From: Poa pratensis
Taxonomy: Eukaryota; Streptophyta; Magnoliopsida; Poales; Poaceae
Length of the DNA stretch: 64,000 nucleotides
Assembly (NCBI GenBank): GCA_947311845.1
Contig: CAMZMU010000041.1
Coordinates: forward strand, 115,270,731-115,334,730
Direction: 5' to 3'
Of the stretch, positions 1-13,400 are shown in pieces. The position numbers were made by a program, and so were the translations under genes. How positions within the stretch are numbered: position 1 is the first letter of the stretch; every line of letters begins with the position of its first letter. The notes beneath the pieces are model-generated. The model was not told the origin of the DNA. It saw only the letters and a program-made list of their open reading frames with translations, and made no database searches.

Positions 1-555
1 CATCACGGAAATTGACTGGACTAAAAGAGAATCTAGACTGCAGCGTACACAAAATTTCAAAGCTAAAGGAAATCGAAAGTTTGCACGGGAACAGGTTCAT
101 CGAGAGGACGGATTCGATCCTGGTTTTTCTTAGATCGATCTGCATCATCAATTGATCACGGAAGTTGACGACGTGGGGAGCGGATGCGGGACACGTCGTC
201 ATCCAACGCCTCAATCATCCAGGATTGGAATTCTTTGAAGATGGGGAGTTGAGACGAAAGGAAATCAGGAGAGACTCGATCTGGTGACGATCCTCTTCTA
301 GATGGCTTGCAGAATACATGTAGCGTTAAAGTCGAGGAAGTAAATCCAATCGCTCGGTGATGGGTCGTCAGAAAAGCCGCAGAGGATAGGTTGTTCTTTT
401 TGGCAGCCGTAGGCGTGCGTGTGGGATAGTTTGCCAGGACTCTACCCGACGGCTGTAAATCCATAATGCCTCAGATCGGACGGATAGTTTTGTTAAGTTT
501 CCAGGATTAACGTGGTGCTTTCTACGGTGCCTCCAATTAGTAAATATAAGATATA
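1..555. other. Unassigned sequence at left edge
   Basis: I recognise no gene, terminal repeat or RNA here. Short open frames occur on the minus strand (about 156-464 and 368-565) but carry no family motif and look like chance frames. The segment may be part of the sequence into which the neighbouring LINE tail inserted. Confidence 0.4.
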
Positions 556-559
556 AGAT

Positions 560-1285
560 GGCCACACCAGATTTTTACACAAATATTTGTGGAAACTTAG
601 AATACCTTTGAAGATAAAGATTTTCTTATGGTTTCTTAGTAAACGTGTCTTGCTAACAAAGAATAATCTAGCTAAAAGAAGATGGACAGGATGTAAAGAA
701 TGTGTCTTTTGCGATACAGAAGAGTCTGTAGAGCATTTGTTTATATCTTGACCTTTTGTTAAGAACATTTGGAGACTACTGCACTTCACTTTTAATATCA
801 GCCCTCCAACTAGCGTTTCTAATTTGTTTGGAAGCTGGCTTAATGGCATAGATAAAGACACCAAGGTTAGGATTCGCATTGGTGTTTCAGCCTTTCTTTG
901 GGCAATTTGGAATTGCCATGATATTGTCTTTAACAAGATATCAACTCCTCATTTTATGCAGGTTGTGCTCAAGGCTACCCACTGGATCCAATCATGGTCG
1001 CTTCTCCTCCCAGAAGCTCAGCGGGATCTTATGGATTCCGGATGTACTCGAATGATGGCGGTCGTTCGGGCTATCTTCTCCCAGAATGGGTGGCGGCATG
1101 CTAGAAGAATAGATGGATAGGTGGCTATTTTTCTTCTGGCTCATTTACATTTTTACACTGCGTGATCAGTGATTTGGTTTTGATGTAATCAACTATGACC
1201 TTGACGCTTTTATGTTAAATAAATCGGCCGAATGCATCATTTTGATGCAGATACTGGGGCAGGACTCCATTTCTAAAAACAAATT
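560..1285 (+). pseudogene. LINE (L1-type) 3' fragment: zf-RVT domain and 3' UTR
   Basis: The plus strand encodes the C-terminal part of a plant LINE ORF2. A motif LWKLRIPLKIKIFLWFL is followed by the cysteine/histidine pattern of the zf-RVT domain (CKECVFC, then EHLF) and by the usual downstream region containing LWAIWNCHDIVF. The frame is interrupted by a TGA at about 750-752, exactly where the family normally has a cysteine (S-C-P read as S-stop-P). The frame ends at 1118-1120. The 3' UTR at about 1229-1260 has ATGCATC and GATGCAG, a short inverted repeat typical of grass LINE tails, then a purine-rich run. The endonuclease and reverse transcriptase are absent, so this is an ordinary 5'-truncated LINE insertion. 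The 5' limit is approximate. Confidence 0.75.
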
Positions 1286-2905
1286 AGTCAATTTTTATAA
1301 AAAACTATTTTTTATTAATTAAACAAATTACATCAGATCAAAAAGTTAAAACACACGTGAACAGTAAAAATATCCTATACAACCAAAAGTTAAATCAAAG
1401 CACTTTGAAAGTACAATTAAAAAACATTGGAAAGTCATTGCTTCTAGCTCTAGCTCAAAAGTGCAAAAGGACAAACATGTACAAGTTTAACTAACCTCAT
1501 AAGATTTGAAAAGCCCCGCATGAACCTTCCACCCCAATAGGTGAGAACTTAAGATTAATGGATGCATTGTGGTTGGCGACACTCTCCTTGCAAGGCAGGT
1601 TGCCAAAATTGTCAGGGAAGAAGTCACGAGCACAAAAAAAATAACCTTGAGAACTACTAACCAAACAAGGCTCGACATCACACTTGTCGCATCGTCACCT
1701 TGACAGGCTGAAACGCCGAACGACAACTCATTGAATATAGAACTGATGATTTGTGGGAACAAATACCACATGCTCCTCCATATGTGCCACATAGGCCACA
1801 ATAGCCACCCCAGAACGACTATAGAGCGTGTGACTTTTATTCGATTTGGCATCACCTTCATCGTCGAGACCCCGACCAACGTGAACAAGAAGTTTAAAAT
1901 TGTATTGAGAAAATTAGATTGCACTCCAACACTGATATGTTTTCCTCTACCTCCTAGTGTCTGGGTGGATAGGAAAGGTTTTTCTCATGTGGTCAGATGT
2001 GTTCTTGATTCGACTATCTTTTGGTACTTTTTACCTATTTCTTTCAACGTTTACATCTTAGGAGGGCTAGCACACTCTTAGCACGATTATGATCATGGAG
2101 ACTTGAAGATCCTTTCTCATGGACGACTGACATGTATTGAATTGATGCTCTAGCCAAGTCAATTAAAACTACGAAAAGGTGGAAAGAGGCGGGTAATATA
2201 TTCCAACACTCCTCGTCATGTGTAGGCTATTTTAGTCATTAGACGTGGGTTCGATTTAGGTTGCGGGATTTTTTTTTATTATTGCGTTGGCACGGTCTTT
2301 AACTTGAAACCTTTTAAATCTGATACATATTGAATTGACGCACTTGACAATTCAACCGAAAGTACAAATTGATACCATATATTTTAACATGGAAAAAAAC
2401 ACAGTTGAAGTCTGATAAATTATGCACCTAGTGTAAACATATATTACATCGTGTGCTCCAGATTTACCATCCAATTATTTTGCGGGGGAACACGATATTC
2501 CTAACAAAATAGCCATTTTCTGCGATAAGACATGTATAAGTTTTTAATCTGATATGGCAAGCAGAGGAATAATTGTAACTGATGATCCGCATCATGTCAT
2601 AAGACAACACAGATACAAGAGCCTTGCTCAGGTATTTTGTATTTATAGATTTTTCCATATCAGCAAGTAGTATGATAGGAAGCACCGGAAGAAACCATGA
2701 CATGCATATATGGAAAACCCTATTAAGCAATTACACAATCAATTACTTAGCTAATACCATCGTGCAGCAGCAGAAAATGAATTCAAGGCAAAGCAGTTGT
2801 TGCATTATTAATTTCCTTCTGCTCCTCCAACAACAGTGAATCATCATTAATATATGTGAATTTGCAGGTTCGAAAGAAAAATTTAAGTAATCAGTTCATT
2901 TGACA
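1286..2905. other. AT-rich stretch without a recognised gene
   Basis: No known family is visible. A minus-strand frame at 1487-1924 (145 codons) would give a hydrophobic peptide. A different minus frame over the same bases shows cysteine-rich spacing (CDKCDVEPC) but is interrupted by stops, so the segment may be a decayed gene of unknown type. The part nearest 2905 is probably intron or flank of the PDI pseudogene that follows. Confidence 0.35.
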
Positions 2906-2910
2906 CTTAC

Positions 2911-3303
2911 CTGTATGGACTCTTCTTAAATTTCTCGGCAACAAATAGTTGCAGCTCAAGATACTTGTTTCTTCCTTGGGCTTTGAGTTTGGAAGGAAAG
3001 ATACAAAGCAGATGGCAGTAGAACCACACTTCTCTTTCATCACAGCCTAAAGAAAGTCAACCCCATATCAGAACATCAATCATTCACTATGTGATCTGTA
3101 CAAATATTGTCAATATCTTGAAGGCTAGTTGGGCTAACGAACTCTGAAACTTCAGGTGGTGAAAATGTTGTTTCCACCTGCTCCAGTATGAAAGACTTGA
3201 TGACACATGCAACTCTAGCTCCAGGTAGGGAACGGGCTGTCCATATCAGCACCAAATACCAAAATAGTTGGAAAACCTTCTACCTTGTACTTGCTCATCA
3301 AGG
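2911..3303 (-). pseudogene. Fragment of a P5-type protein disulfide isomerase gene (PDIL2-3/PDI9-10 class)
   Basis: Two exons can be read on the minus strand. The upstream exon (about 3303-3123) encodes a close match to the second thioredoxin-like domain: MSKYKVEGFPTILVFGAD, then, in another frame, GARVACVIKSFILEQVE and PPEVSEF. A one-base deletion after the SPFPY position breaks the frame. The downstream exon (3046-2911) encodes KEKCGSTAICFVSFLP and, after a second shift, GRNKYLELQLFVAEKFKKSP. It is bounded by a canonical AG acceptor at 3047-3048 and a GT donor at 2909-2910. In plants this ER enzyme catalyses disulfide exchange. Only its C-terminal middle part is present: no CGHC active-site domain, no signal peptide and no ER-retention tail are visible. 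Retained introns indicate a DNA-level duplication, not a retrocopy. CACTA-1 lies about 0.7 kb away on the 5' side. Confidence 0.8.
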
Positions 3304-3987
3304 ACTACAAGACAAATACTAATGTACTTGCATAATTACTTTAGGAAGAAGCTTAAAGAGGATTCACCAGTATGGTAATAATTCCTTTGTTGGAACTTTG
3401 AAGTACGTTTACCAGAAGCCAATTTATGCAACGGCAAAAGGAAAAAAAAGACATAATGGAAACACATTAACCCAGAGATCATATTAGAACCATCTCTCTA
3501 TGTAACCCATCAGGTTTAACATGCGTACAACATGTAAAAGCTATCTTGATTTTGACCAGTCAGTGCTATAATGATTTATCTCTTGCTTGTTAACCCCTGA
3601 AATAAAAAATTAACAGAGAAGAATGAGAGGTTAAACTGCATAAAGAGCTCTATTGCTCCTCTATGGCACAACATGTAAAAGCTATCTTAACTTCAGAGGT
3701 TAATCTGCCCAATATAAGTTGGGAGCAATTAAATATTGCCTATATGGTTCCATCCTTCCTGGATTCGTAAAACAAAATAATCCAAATCACACCAAATCTC
3801 GCAACATTAGATCTTGAGAAATATTTTGATTGGGTAGGTTATTATAGATGATAATTTTCAACAGATATATGAAATAATGGGAGCCGGTGTACCAGAATGG
3901 AATGCAGATGGAAGATTACCTAAAAAATATACAATTTAAACATCAAGCATTCATATGGGTTCATTTCATAGGATGGACGGACACATA
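3304..3987. other. Non-coding flank left of CACTA-1
   Basis: AT-rich sequence with no recognised exon. It may be intronic to the PDI pseudogene. Bases 3985-3987 (ATA) are the left target-site duplication of CACTA-1. Confidence 0.5.
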
Positions 3988-4275
3988 CACTACGGGAAAG
4001 CCACAATACGCCGACGGCCTTATTGTACGCCGACGGCCAAATGTCGGGGCCGTCGGCGTACAGCACGGGCTAGGGCAGACGACGAGCAAGCCGTCGGCGT
4101 ACGAAGCGCCGTCGGCGTAGACATACGTGCCCGACGGCTGCCGTCGGCGTTCTTTCTCCCGTCGGCGTACAAACGGGCGGCATAACGGGACCGTCCAGCA
4201 TCGTTCATACGCCGACGGTACGGCCGTCGGCGTACACGCGTTATTATACACCGACGGCTGCCGTCGGCGTTTAGT
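3988..4275. repeat. Left terminal and subterminal repeats of CACTA-1
   Basis: The terminal inverted repeat is followed by about ten copies of the GCCGTCGGCGTA / TACGCCGACGGC motif in both orientations, often paired head to head (for example around 4207-4233 and 4250-4271). Subterminal repeats of this kind are the transposase-binding sites in characterised CACTA elements. The assignment here is by position and repetition. The open frames across this zone are by-products of the repeat. Confidence 0.85.
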
Positions 4276-4478
4276 TTTTTTTCATTTATTTTCGTATATA
4301 ATATTCATTTCTTTATTTCTCTATATAATATTTAATGTAGTTGTAATTTATATATATATATATTGGACCTATAATTGCCCTCCCAATTTCAGTATCCCAC
4401 CCAGTAAAATAACGGTTTGAGTTTTCCGGAACCCAACCCAACAACATATACATGTAAAACAAATAAAAACTTTTCCTG
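4276..4478. other. AT-rich spacer between subterminal zone and tandem array
   Basis: AT-rich sequence with a short TA run at 4351-4363. No gene is recognised. The first array unit starts at 4479. Confidence 0.5.
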
Positions 4479-7400
4479 CTCACTAGAGAGAAAGTGAAGC
4501 CGTGATGTCGGTCACACGTAGGAGTAGATTCTTGCACATTTACAACACACAACACACTTGTATACATATGGTATGTCACAACCTAGGTTTGGGTGGGGTT
4601 CCGACGCTCCGGGGCCCCGCTTCGGTGAAACCCTGAATCCGCTGGAAAAACCCTAACGTTTCCGTCTACCCCCATAGACGTGCGTCGAAAGGGGTAGCCC
4701 AGTGGACTTTTTTGCTTGGTTGTGTTATGTTAGGCCATAGGAACATGAGAAACCAAAGTCTACCCCAAATCGACACACGATTCCATCCGGTTCGTCCGAA
4801 AGGGGAGTTTTCATCTCTAAGTGCAGAAACTCACTAGAGAGAAAGTGAAGCCGGTGATGTCGGTCACACGTAGGAGTAGATTCTTGCACATTTACAACAC
4901 ACAACACACTTGTATACATATGGTATGTCACAACCTAGGTTTGGGTGGGGTTCCGACGCTCCGGGGCCCCGCTTCGGTGAAACCCTGAATCCGCTGGAAA
5001 AACCCTAACGTTTCCGTCTACCCCCATAGACGTGCGTCGAAAGGGGGTAGCCCAGTGGACTTTTTTGCTTGGTTGTGTTATGTTAGGCCATAGGAACATG
5101 AGAAACCAAAGTCTACCCCAAATCGACACACGATTCCATCCGGTTCGCCCGAAAGGGGAGTTTTCACCTCTAAGTGCAGAAACTCACTAGAGAGAAAGTG
5201 AAGCCGGTGATGTCGGTCACACGTAGGAGTAGATTCTTGCACATTTACAACACACAACACACTTGTATACATATGGTATGTCACAACCTAGGTTTGGGTG
5301 GGGTTCCGACGCTCCGGGGCCCCGCTTCGGTGAAACCCTGAATCCGCTGGAAAAACCCTAACGTTTCCGTCTACCCCCATAGACGTGCGTCGAAAGGGGT
5401 AGCCCAGTGGACTTTTTTGCTTGGTTGTGTTATGTTAGGCCATAGGAACATGAGAAACCAAAGTCTACCCCAAATCGACACACGATTCCATCCGGTTCGC
5501 CCGAAAGGGGAGTTTTCACCTCTAAGTGCAGAAACTCACTAGAGAGAAAGTGAAGCCGGTGATGTCGGTCACACGTAGGAGTAGATTCTTGCACATTTAC
5601 AACACACAACACACTTGTATACATATGGTATGTCACAACCTAGGTTTGGGTGGGGTTCCGACGCTCCGGGGCCCCGCTTCGGTGAAACCCTGAATCCGCT
5701 GGAAAAACCCTAACGTTTCCGTCTACCCCCATAGACGTGCGTCGAAAGGGGGTAGCCCAGTGGACTTTTTTGCTTGGTTGTGTTATGTTAGGCCATAGGA
5801 ACATGAGAAACCAAAGTCTACCCCAAATCGACACACGATTCCATCCGGTTCGCCCGAAAGGGGAGTTTTCACCTCTAAGTGCAGAAACTCACTAGAGAGA
5901 AAGTGAAGCCGGTGATGTCGGTCACACGTAGGAGTAGATTCTTGCACATTTACAACACACAACACACTTGTATACATATGGTATGTCACAACCTAGGTTT
6001 GGGTGGGGTTCCGACGCTCCGGGGCCCCGCTTCGGTGAAACCCTGAATCCGCTGGAAAAACCCTAACGTTTCCGTCTACCCCCATAGACGTGCGTCGAAA
6101 GGGGGTAGCCCAGTGGACTTTTTTGCTTGGTTGTGTTATGTTAGGCCATAGGAACATGAGAAACCAAAGTCTACCCCAAATCGACACACGATTCCATCCG
6201 GTTCGCCCGAAAGGGGAGTTTTCACCTCTAAGTGCAGAAACTCACTAGAGAGAAAGTGAAGCCGGTGATGTCGGTCACACGTAGGAGTAGATTCTTGCAC
6301 ATTTACAACACACAACACACTTGTATACATATGGTATGTCACAACCTAGGTTTGGGTGGGGTTCCGACGCTCCGGGGCCCCGCTTCGGTGAAACCCTGAA
6401 TCCGCTGGAAAAACCCTAACGTTTCCGTCTACCCCCATAGACGTGCGTCGAAAGGGGGTAGCCCAGTGGACTTTTTTGCTTGGTTGTGTTATGTTAGGCC
6501 ATAGGAACATGAGAAACCAAAGTCTACCCCAAATCGACACACGATTCCATCCGGTTCGCCGAAAGGGGAGTTTTCACCTCTAAGTGCAGAAACTCACTAG
6601 AGAGAAAGTGAAGCCGGTGATGTCGGTCACACGTAGGAGTAGATTCTTGCACATTTACAACACACAACACACTTGTATACATATGGTATGTCACAACCTA
6701 GGTTTGGGTGGGGTTCCGACGCTCCGGGGCCCCGCTTCGGTGAAACCCTGAATCCGCTGGAAAAACCCTAACGTTTCCGTCTACCCCCATAGACGTGCGT
6801 CGAAAGGGGGTAGCCCAGTGGACTTTTTTGCTTGGTTGTGTTATGTTAGGCCATAGGAACATGAGAAACCAAAGTCTACCCCAAATCGACACACGATTCC
6901 ATCCGGTTCGCCCGAAAGGGGAGTTTTCACCTCTAAGTGCAGAAACTCACTAGAGAGAAAGTGAAGCCGGTGATGTCGGTCACACGTAGGAGTAGATTCT
7001 TGCACATTTACAACACACAACACACTTGTATACATATGGTATGTCACAACCTAGGTTTGGGTGGGGTTCCGACGCTCCGGGGCCCCGCTTCGGTGAAACC
7101 CTGAATCCGCTGGAAAAACCCTAACGTTTCCGTCTACCCCCATAGACGTGCGTCGAAAGGGGGTAGCCCAGTGGACTTTTTTGCTTGGTTGTGTTATGTT
7201 AGGCCATAGGAACATGAGAAACCAAAGTCTACCCCAAATCGACACACGATTCCATCCGGTTCGCCCGAAAGGGGAGTTTTCACCTCTAAGTGCAGAAACT
7301 CACTAGAGAGAAAGTGAAGCCGGTGATGTCGGTCACACGTAGGAGTAGATTCTTGCACATTTACAACACACAACACACTTGTATACATATGGTATGTCAC

Positions 7401-10400
7401 AACCTAGGTTTGGGTGGGGTTCCGACGCTCCGGGGCCCCGCTTCGGTGAAACCCTGAATCCGCTGGAAAAACCCTAACGTTTCCGTCTACCCCCATAGAC
7501 GTGCGTCGAAAGGGGGTAGCCCAGTGGACTTTTTTGCTTGGTTGTGTTATGTTAGGCCATAGGAACATGAGAAACCAAAGTCTACCCCAAATCGACACAC
7601 GATTCCATCCGGTTCGCCCGAAAGGGGAGTTTTCACCTCTAAGTGCAGAAACTCACTAGAGAGAAAGTGAAGCCGGTGATGTCGGTCACACGTAGGAGTA
7701 GATTCTTGCACATTTACAACACACAACACACTTGTATACATATGGTATGTCACAACCTAGGTTTGGGTGGGGTTCCGACGCTCCGGGGCCCCGCTTCGGT
7801 GAAACCCTGAATCCGCTGGAAAAACCCTAACGTTTCCGTCTACCCCCATAGACGTGCGTCGAAAGGGGGTAGCCCAGTGGACTTTTTTGCTTGGTTGTGT
7901 TATGTTAGGCCATAGGAACATGAGAAACCAAAGTCTACCCCAAATCGACACACGATTCCATCCGGTTCGCCCGAAAGGGGAGTTTTCACCTCTAAGTGCA
8001 GAAACTCACTAGAGAGAAAGTGAAGCCGGTGATGTCGGTCACACGTAGGAGTAGATTCTTGCACATTTACAACACACAACACACTTGTATACATATGGTA
8101 TGTCACAACCTAGGTTTGGGTGGGGTTCCGACGCTCCGGGGCCCCGCTTCGGTGAAACCCTGAATCCGCTGGAAAAACCCTAACGTTTCCGTCTACCCCC
8201 ATAGACGTGCGTCGAAAGGGGTAGCCCAGTGGACTTTTTTGCTTGGTTGTGTTATGTTAGGCCATAGGAACATGAGAAACCAAAGTCTACCCCAAATCGA
8301 CACACGATTCCATCCGGTTCGCCCGAAAGGGGAGTTTTCACCTCTAAGTGCAGAAACTCACTAGAGAGAAAGTGAAGCCGGTGATGTCGGTCACACGTAG
8401 GAGTAGATTCTTGCACATTTACAACACACAACACACTTGTATACATATGGTATGTCACAACCTAGGTTTGGGTGGGGTTCCGACGCTCCGGGGCCCCGCT
8501 TCGGTGAAACCCTGAATCCGCTGGAAAAACCCTAACGTTTCCGTCTACCCCCATAGACGTGCGTCGAAAGGGGGTAGCCCAGTGGACTTTTTTGCTTGGT
8601 TGTGTTATGTTAGGCCATAGGAACATGAGAAACCAAAGTCTACCCCAAATCGACACACGATTCCATCCGGTTCGCCCGAAAGGGGAGTTTTCACCTCTAA
8701 GTGCAGAAACTCACTAGAGAGAAAGTGAAGCCGGTGATGTCGGTCACACGTAGGAGTAGATTCTTGCACATTTACAACACACAACACACTTGTATACATA
8801 TGGTATGTCACAACCTAGGTTTGGGTGGGGTTCCGACGCTCCGGGGCCCCGCTTCGGTGAAACCCTGAATCCGCTGGAAAAACCCTAACGTTTCCGTCTA
8901 CCCCCATAGACGTGCGTCGAAAGGGGGTAGCCCAGTGGACTTTTTTGCTTGGTTGTGTTATGTTAGGCCATAGGAACATGAGAAACCAAAGTCTACCCCA
9001 AATCGACACACGATTCCATCCGGTTCGCCCGAAAGGGGAGTTTTCACCTCTAAGTGCAGAAACTCACTAGAGAGAAAGTGAAGCCGGTGATGTCGGTCAC
9101 ACGTAGGAGTAGATTCTTGCACATTTACAACACACAACACACTTGTATACATATGGTATGTCACAACCTAGGTTTGGGTGGGGTTCCGACGCTCCGGGGC
9201 CCCGCTTCGGTGAAACCCTGAATCCGCTGGAAAAACCCTAACGTTTCCGTCTACCCCCATAGACGTGCGTCGAAAGGGGTAGCCCAGTGGACTTTTTTGC
9301 TTGGTTGTGTTATGTTAGGCCATAGGAACATGAGAAACCAAAGTCTACCCCAAATCGACACACGATTCCATCCGGTTCGCCCGAAAGGGGAGTTTTCACC
9401 TCTAAGTGCAGAAACTCACTAGAGAGAAAGTGAAGCCGGTGATGTCGGTCACACGTAGGAGTAGATTCTTGCACATTTACAACACACTTGTATACATATG
9501 GTATGTCACAACCTAGGTTTGGGTGGGGTTCCGACGCTCCGGGGCCCCGCTTCGGTGAAACCCTGAATCCGCTGGAAAAACCCTAACGTTTCCGTCTACC
9601 CCCATAGACGTGCGTCGAAAGGGGGTAGCCCAGTGGACTTTTTTGCTTGGTTGTGTTATGTTAGGCCATAGGAACATGAGAAACCAAAGTCTACCCCAAA
9701 TCGACACACGATTCCATCCGGTTCGCCCGAAAGGGGAGTTTTCACCTCTAAGTGCAGAAACTCACTAGAGAGAAAGTGAAGCCGGTGATGTCGGTCACAC
9801 GTAGGAGTAGATTCTTGCACATTTACAACACACAACACACTTGTATACATATGGTATGTCACAACCTAGGTTTGGGTGGGGTTCCGACGCTCCGGGGCCC
9901 CGCTTCGGTGAAACCCTGAATCCGCTGGAAAAACCCTAACGTTTCCGTCTACCCCCATAGACGTGCGTCGAAAGGGGGTAGCCCAGTGGACTTTTTTGCT
10001 TGGTTGTGTTATGTTAGGCCATAGGAACATGAGAAACCAAAGTCTACCCCAAATCGACACACGATTCCATCCGGTTCGCCCGAAAGGGGAGTTTTCACCT
10101 CTAAGTGCAGAAACTCACTAGAGAGAAAGTGAAGCCGGTGATGTCGGTCACACGTAGGAGTAGATTCTTGCACATTTACAACACACAACACACTTGTATA
10201 CATATGGTATGTCACAACCTAGGTTTGGGTGGGGTTCCGACGCTCCGGGGCCCCGCTTCGGTGAAACCCTGAATCCGCTGGAAAAACCCTAACGTTTCCG
10301 TCTACCCCCATAGACGTGCGTCGAAAGGGGGTAGCCCAGTGGACTTTTTTGCTTGGTTGTGTTATGTTAGGCCATAGGAACATGAGAAACCAAAGTCTAC

Positions 10401-13400
10401 CCCAAATCGACACACGATTCCATCCGGTTCGCCCGAAAGGGGAGTTTTCACCTCTAAGTGCAGAAACTCACTAGAGAGAAAGTGAAGCCGGTGATGTCGG
10501 TCACACGTAGGAGTAGATTCTTGCACATTTACAACACACAACACACTTGTATACATATGGTATGTCACAACCTAGGTTTGGGTGGGGTTCCGACGCTCCG
10601 GGGCCCCGCTTCGGTGAAACCCTGAATCCGCTGGAAAAACCCTAACGTTTCCGTCTACCCCCATAGACGTGCGTCGAAAGGGGGTAGCCCAGTGGACTTT
10701 TTTGCTTGGTTGTGTTATGTTAGGCCATAGGAACATGAGAAACCAAAGTCTACCCCAAATCGACACACGATTCCATCCGGTTCGCCCGAAAGGGGAGTTT
10801 TCACCTCTAAGTGCAGAAACTCACTAGAGAGAAAGTGAAGCCGGTGATGTCGGTCACACGTAGGAGTAGATTCTTGCACATTTACAACACACAACACACT
10901 TGTATACATATGGTATGTCACAACCTAGGTTTGGGTGGGGTTCCGACGCTCCGGGGCCCCGCTTCGGTGAAACCCTGAATCCGCTGGAAAAACCCTAACG
11001 TTTCCGTCTACCCCCATAGACGTGCGTCGAAAGGGGGTAGCCCAGTGGACTTTTTTGCTTGGTTGTGTTATGTTAGGCCATAGGAACATGAGAAACCAAA
11101 GTCTACCCCAAATCGACACACGATTCCATCCGGTTCGCCGAAAGGGGAGTTTTCACCTCTAAGTGCAGAAACTCACTAGAGAGAAAGTGAAGCCGGTGAT
11201 GTCGGTCACACGTAGGAGTAGATTCTTGCACATTTACAACACACAACACACTTGTATACATATGGTATGTCACAACCTAGGTTTGGGTGGGGTTCCGACG
11301 CTCCGGGGCCCCGCTTCGGTGAAACCCTGAATCCGCTGGAAAAACCCTAACGTTTCCGTCTACCCCCATAGACGTGCGTCGAAAGGGGGTAGCCCAGTGG
11401 ACTTTTTTGCTTGGTTGTGTTATGTTAGGCCATAGGAACATGAGAAACCAAAGTCTACCCCAAATCGACACACGATTCCATCCGGTTCGCCCGAAAGGGG
11501 AGTTTTCACCTCTAAGTGCAGAAACTCACTAGAGAGAAAGTGAAGCCGGTGATGTCGGTCACACGTAGGAGTAGATTCTTGCACATTTACAACACACAAC
11601 ACACTTGTATACATATGGTATGTCACAACCTAGGTTTGGGTGGGGTTCCGACGCTCCGGGGCCCCGCTTCGGTGAAACCCTGAATCCGCTGGAAAAACCC
11701 TAACGTTTCGTCTACCCCCATAGACGTGCGTCGAAAGGGGGTAGCCCAGTGGACTTTTTTGCTTGGTTGTGTTATGTTAGGCCATAGGAACATGAGAAAC
11801 CAAAGTCTACCCCAAATCGACACACGATTCCATCCGGTTCGCCCGAAAGGGGAGTTTTCACCTCTAAGTGCAGAAACTCACTAGAGAGAAAGTGAAGCCG
11901 GTGATGTCGGTCACACGTAGGAGTAGATTCTTGCACATTTACAACACACAACACACTTGTATACATATGGTATGTCACAACCTAGGTTTGGGTGGGGTTC
12001 CGACGCTCCGGGGCCCCGCTTCGGTGAAACCCTGAATCCGCTGGAAAAACCCTAACGTTTCCGTCTACCCCCATAGACGTGCGTCGAAAGGGGGTAGCCC
12101 AGTGGACTTTTTTGCTTGGTTGTGTTATGTTCCATAGGAACATGAGAAACCAAAGTCTACCCCAAATCGACACACGATTCCATCCGGTTCGCCGAAAGGG
12201 GAGTTTTCACCTCTAAGTGCAGAAACTCACTAGAGAGAAAGTGAAGCCGGTGATGTCGGTCACACGTAGGAGTAGATTCTTGCACATTTACAACATACAA
12301 CACACTTGTATACATATGGTATGTCACAACCTAGGTTTGGGTGGGGTTCCGACGCTCCGGGGCCCCGCTTCGGTGAAACCCTGAATCCGCTGGAAAAACC
12401 CTAACGTTTCCGTCTACCCCCATAGACGTGCGTCGAAAGGGGGTAGCCCAGTGGACTTTTTTGCTTGGTTGTGTTATGTTAGGCCATAGGAACATGAGAA
12501 ACCAAAGTCTACCCCAAATCGACACACGATTCCATCCGGTTCGCCCGAAAGGGGAGTTTTCACCTCTAAGTGCAGAAACTCACTAGAGAGAAAGTGAAGC
12601 CGGTGATGTCGGTCACACGTAGGAGTAGATTCTTGCACATTTACAACACACAACACACTTGTATACATATGGTATGTCACAACCTAGGTTTGGGTGGGGT
12701 TCCGACGCTCCGGGGCCCCGCTTCGGTGAAACACTGAATCCGCTGGAAAAACCCTAACGTTTCCGTCTACCCCCATAGACGTGCGTCGAAAGGGGGTAGC
12801 CCAGTGGACTTTTTTGCTTGGTTGTGTTATGTTAGGCCATAGGAACATGAGAAACCAAAGTCTACCCCAAATCGACACACGATTCCATCCGGTTCGCCCG
12901 AAAGGGGAGTTTTCACCTCTAAGTGCAGAAACTCACTAGAGAGAAAGTGAAGCCGGTGATGTCGGTCACACGTAGGAGTAGATTCTTGCACATTTACAAC
13001 ACACAACACACTTGTATACATATGGTATGTCACAACCTAGGTTTGGGTGGGGTTCCGACGCTCCGGGGCCCCGCTTCGGTGAAACCCTGAATCCGCTGGA
13101 AAAACCCTAACGTTTCCGTCTACCCCCATAGACGTGCGTCGAAAGGGGGTAGCCCAGTGGACTTTTTTGCTTGGTTGTGTTATGTTAGGCCATAGGAACA
13201 TGAGAAACCAAAGTCTACCCCAAATCGACACACGATTCCATCCGGTTCGCCCGAAAGGGGAGTTTTCACCTCTAAGTGCAGAAACTCACTAGAGAGAAAG
13301 TGAAGCCGGTGATGTCGGTCACACGTAGGAGTAGATTCTTGCACATTTACAACACACAACACACTTGTATACATATGGTATGTCACAACCTAGGTTTGGG

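Noticed and set aside
1487..1924. A minus-strand 145-codon hydrophobic protein that could be a membrane protein
   Set aside because: No start context, no homologue I recognise, and another frame over the same bases has more gene-like cysteine spacing; kept only as unassigned.
3961..4251. Arg/Pro/Thr-rich frames at the CACTA-1 ends (also 15037-15613)
   Set aside because: They are translations of the GCCGTCGGCGTA subterminal motif in several frames.
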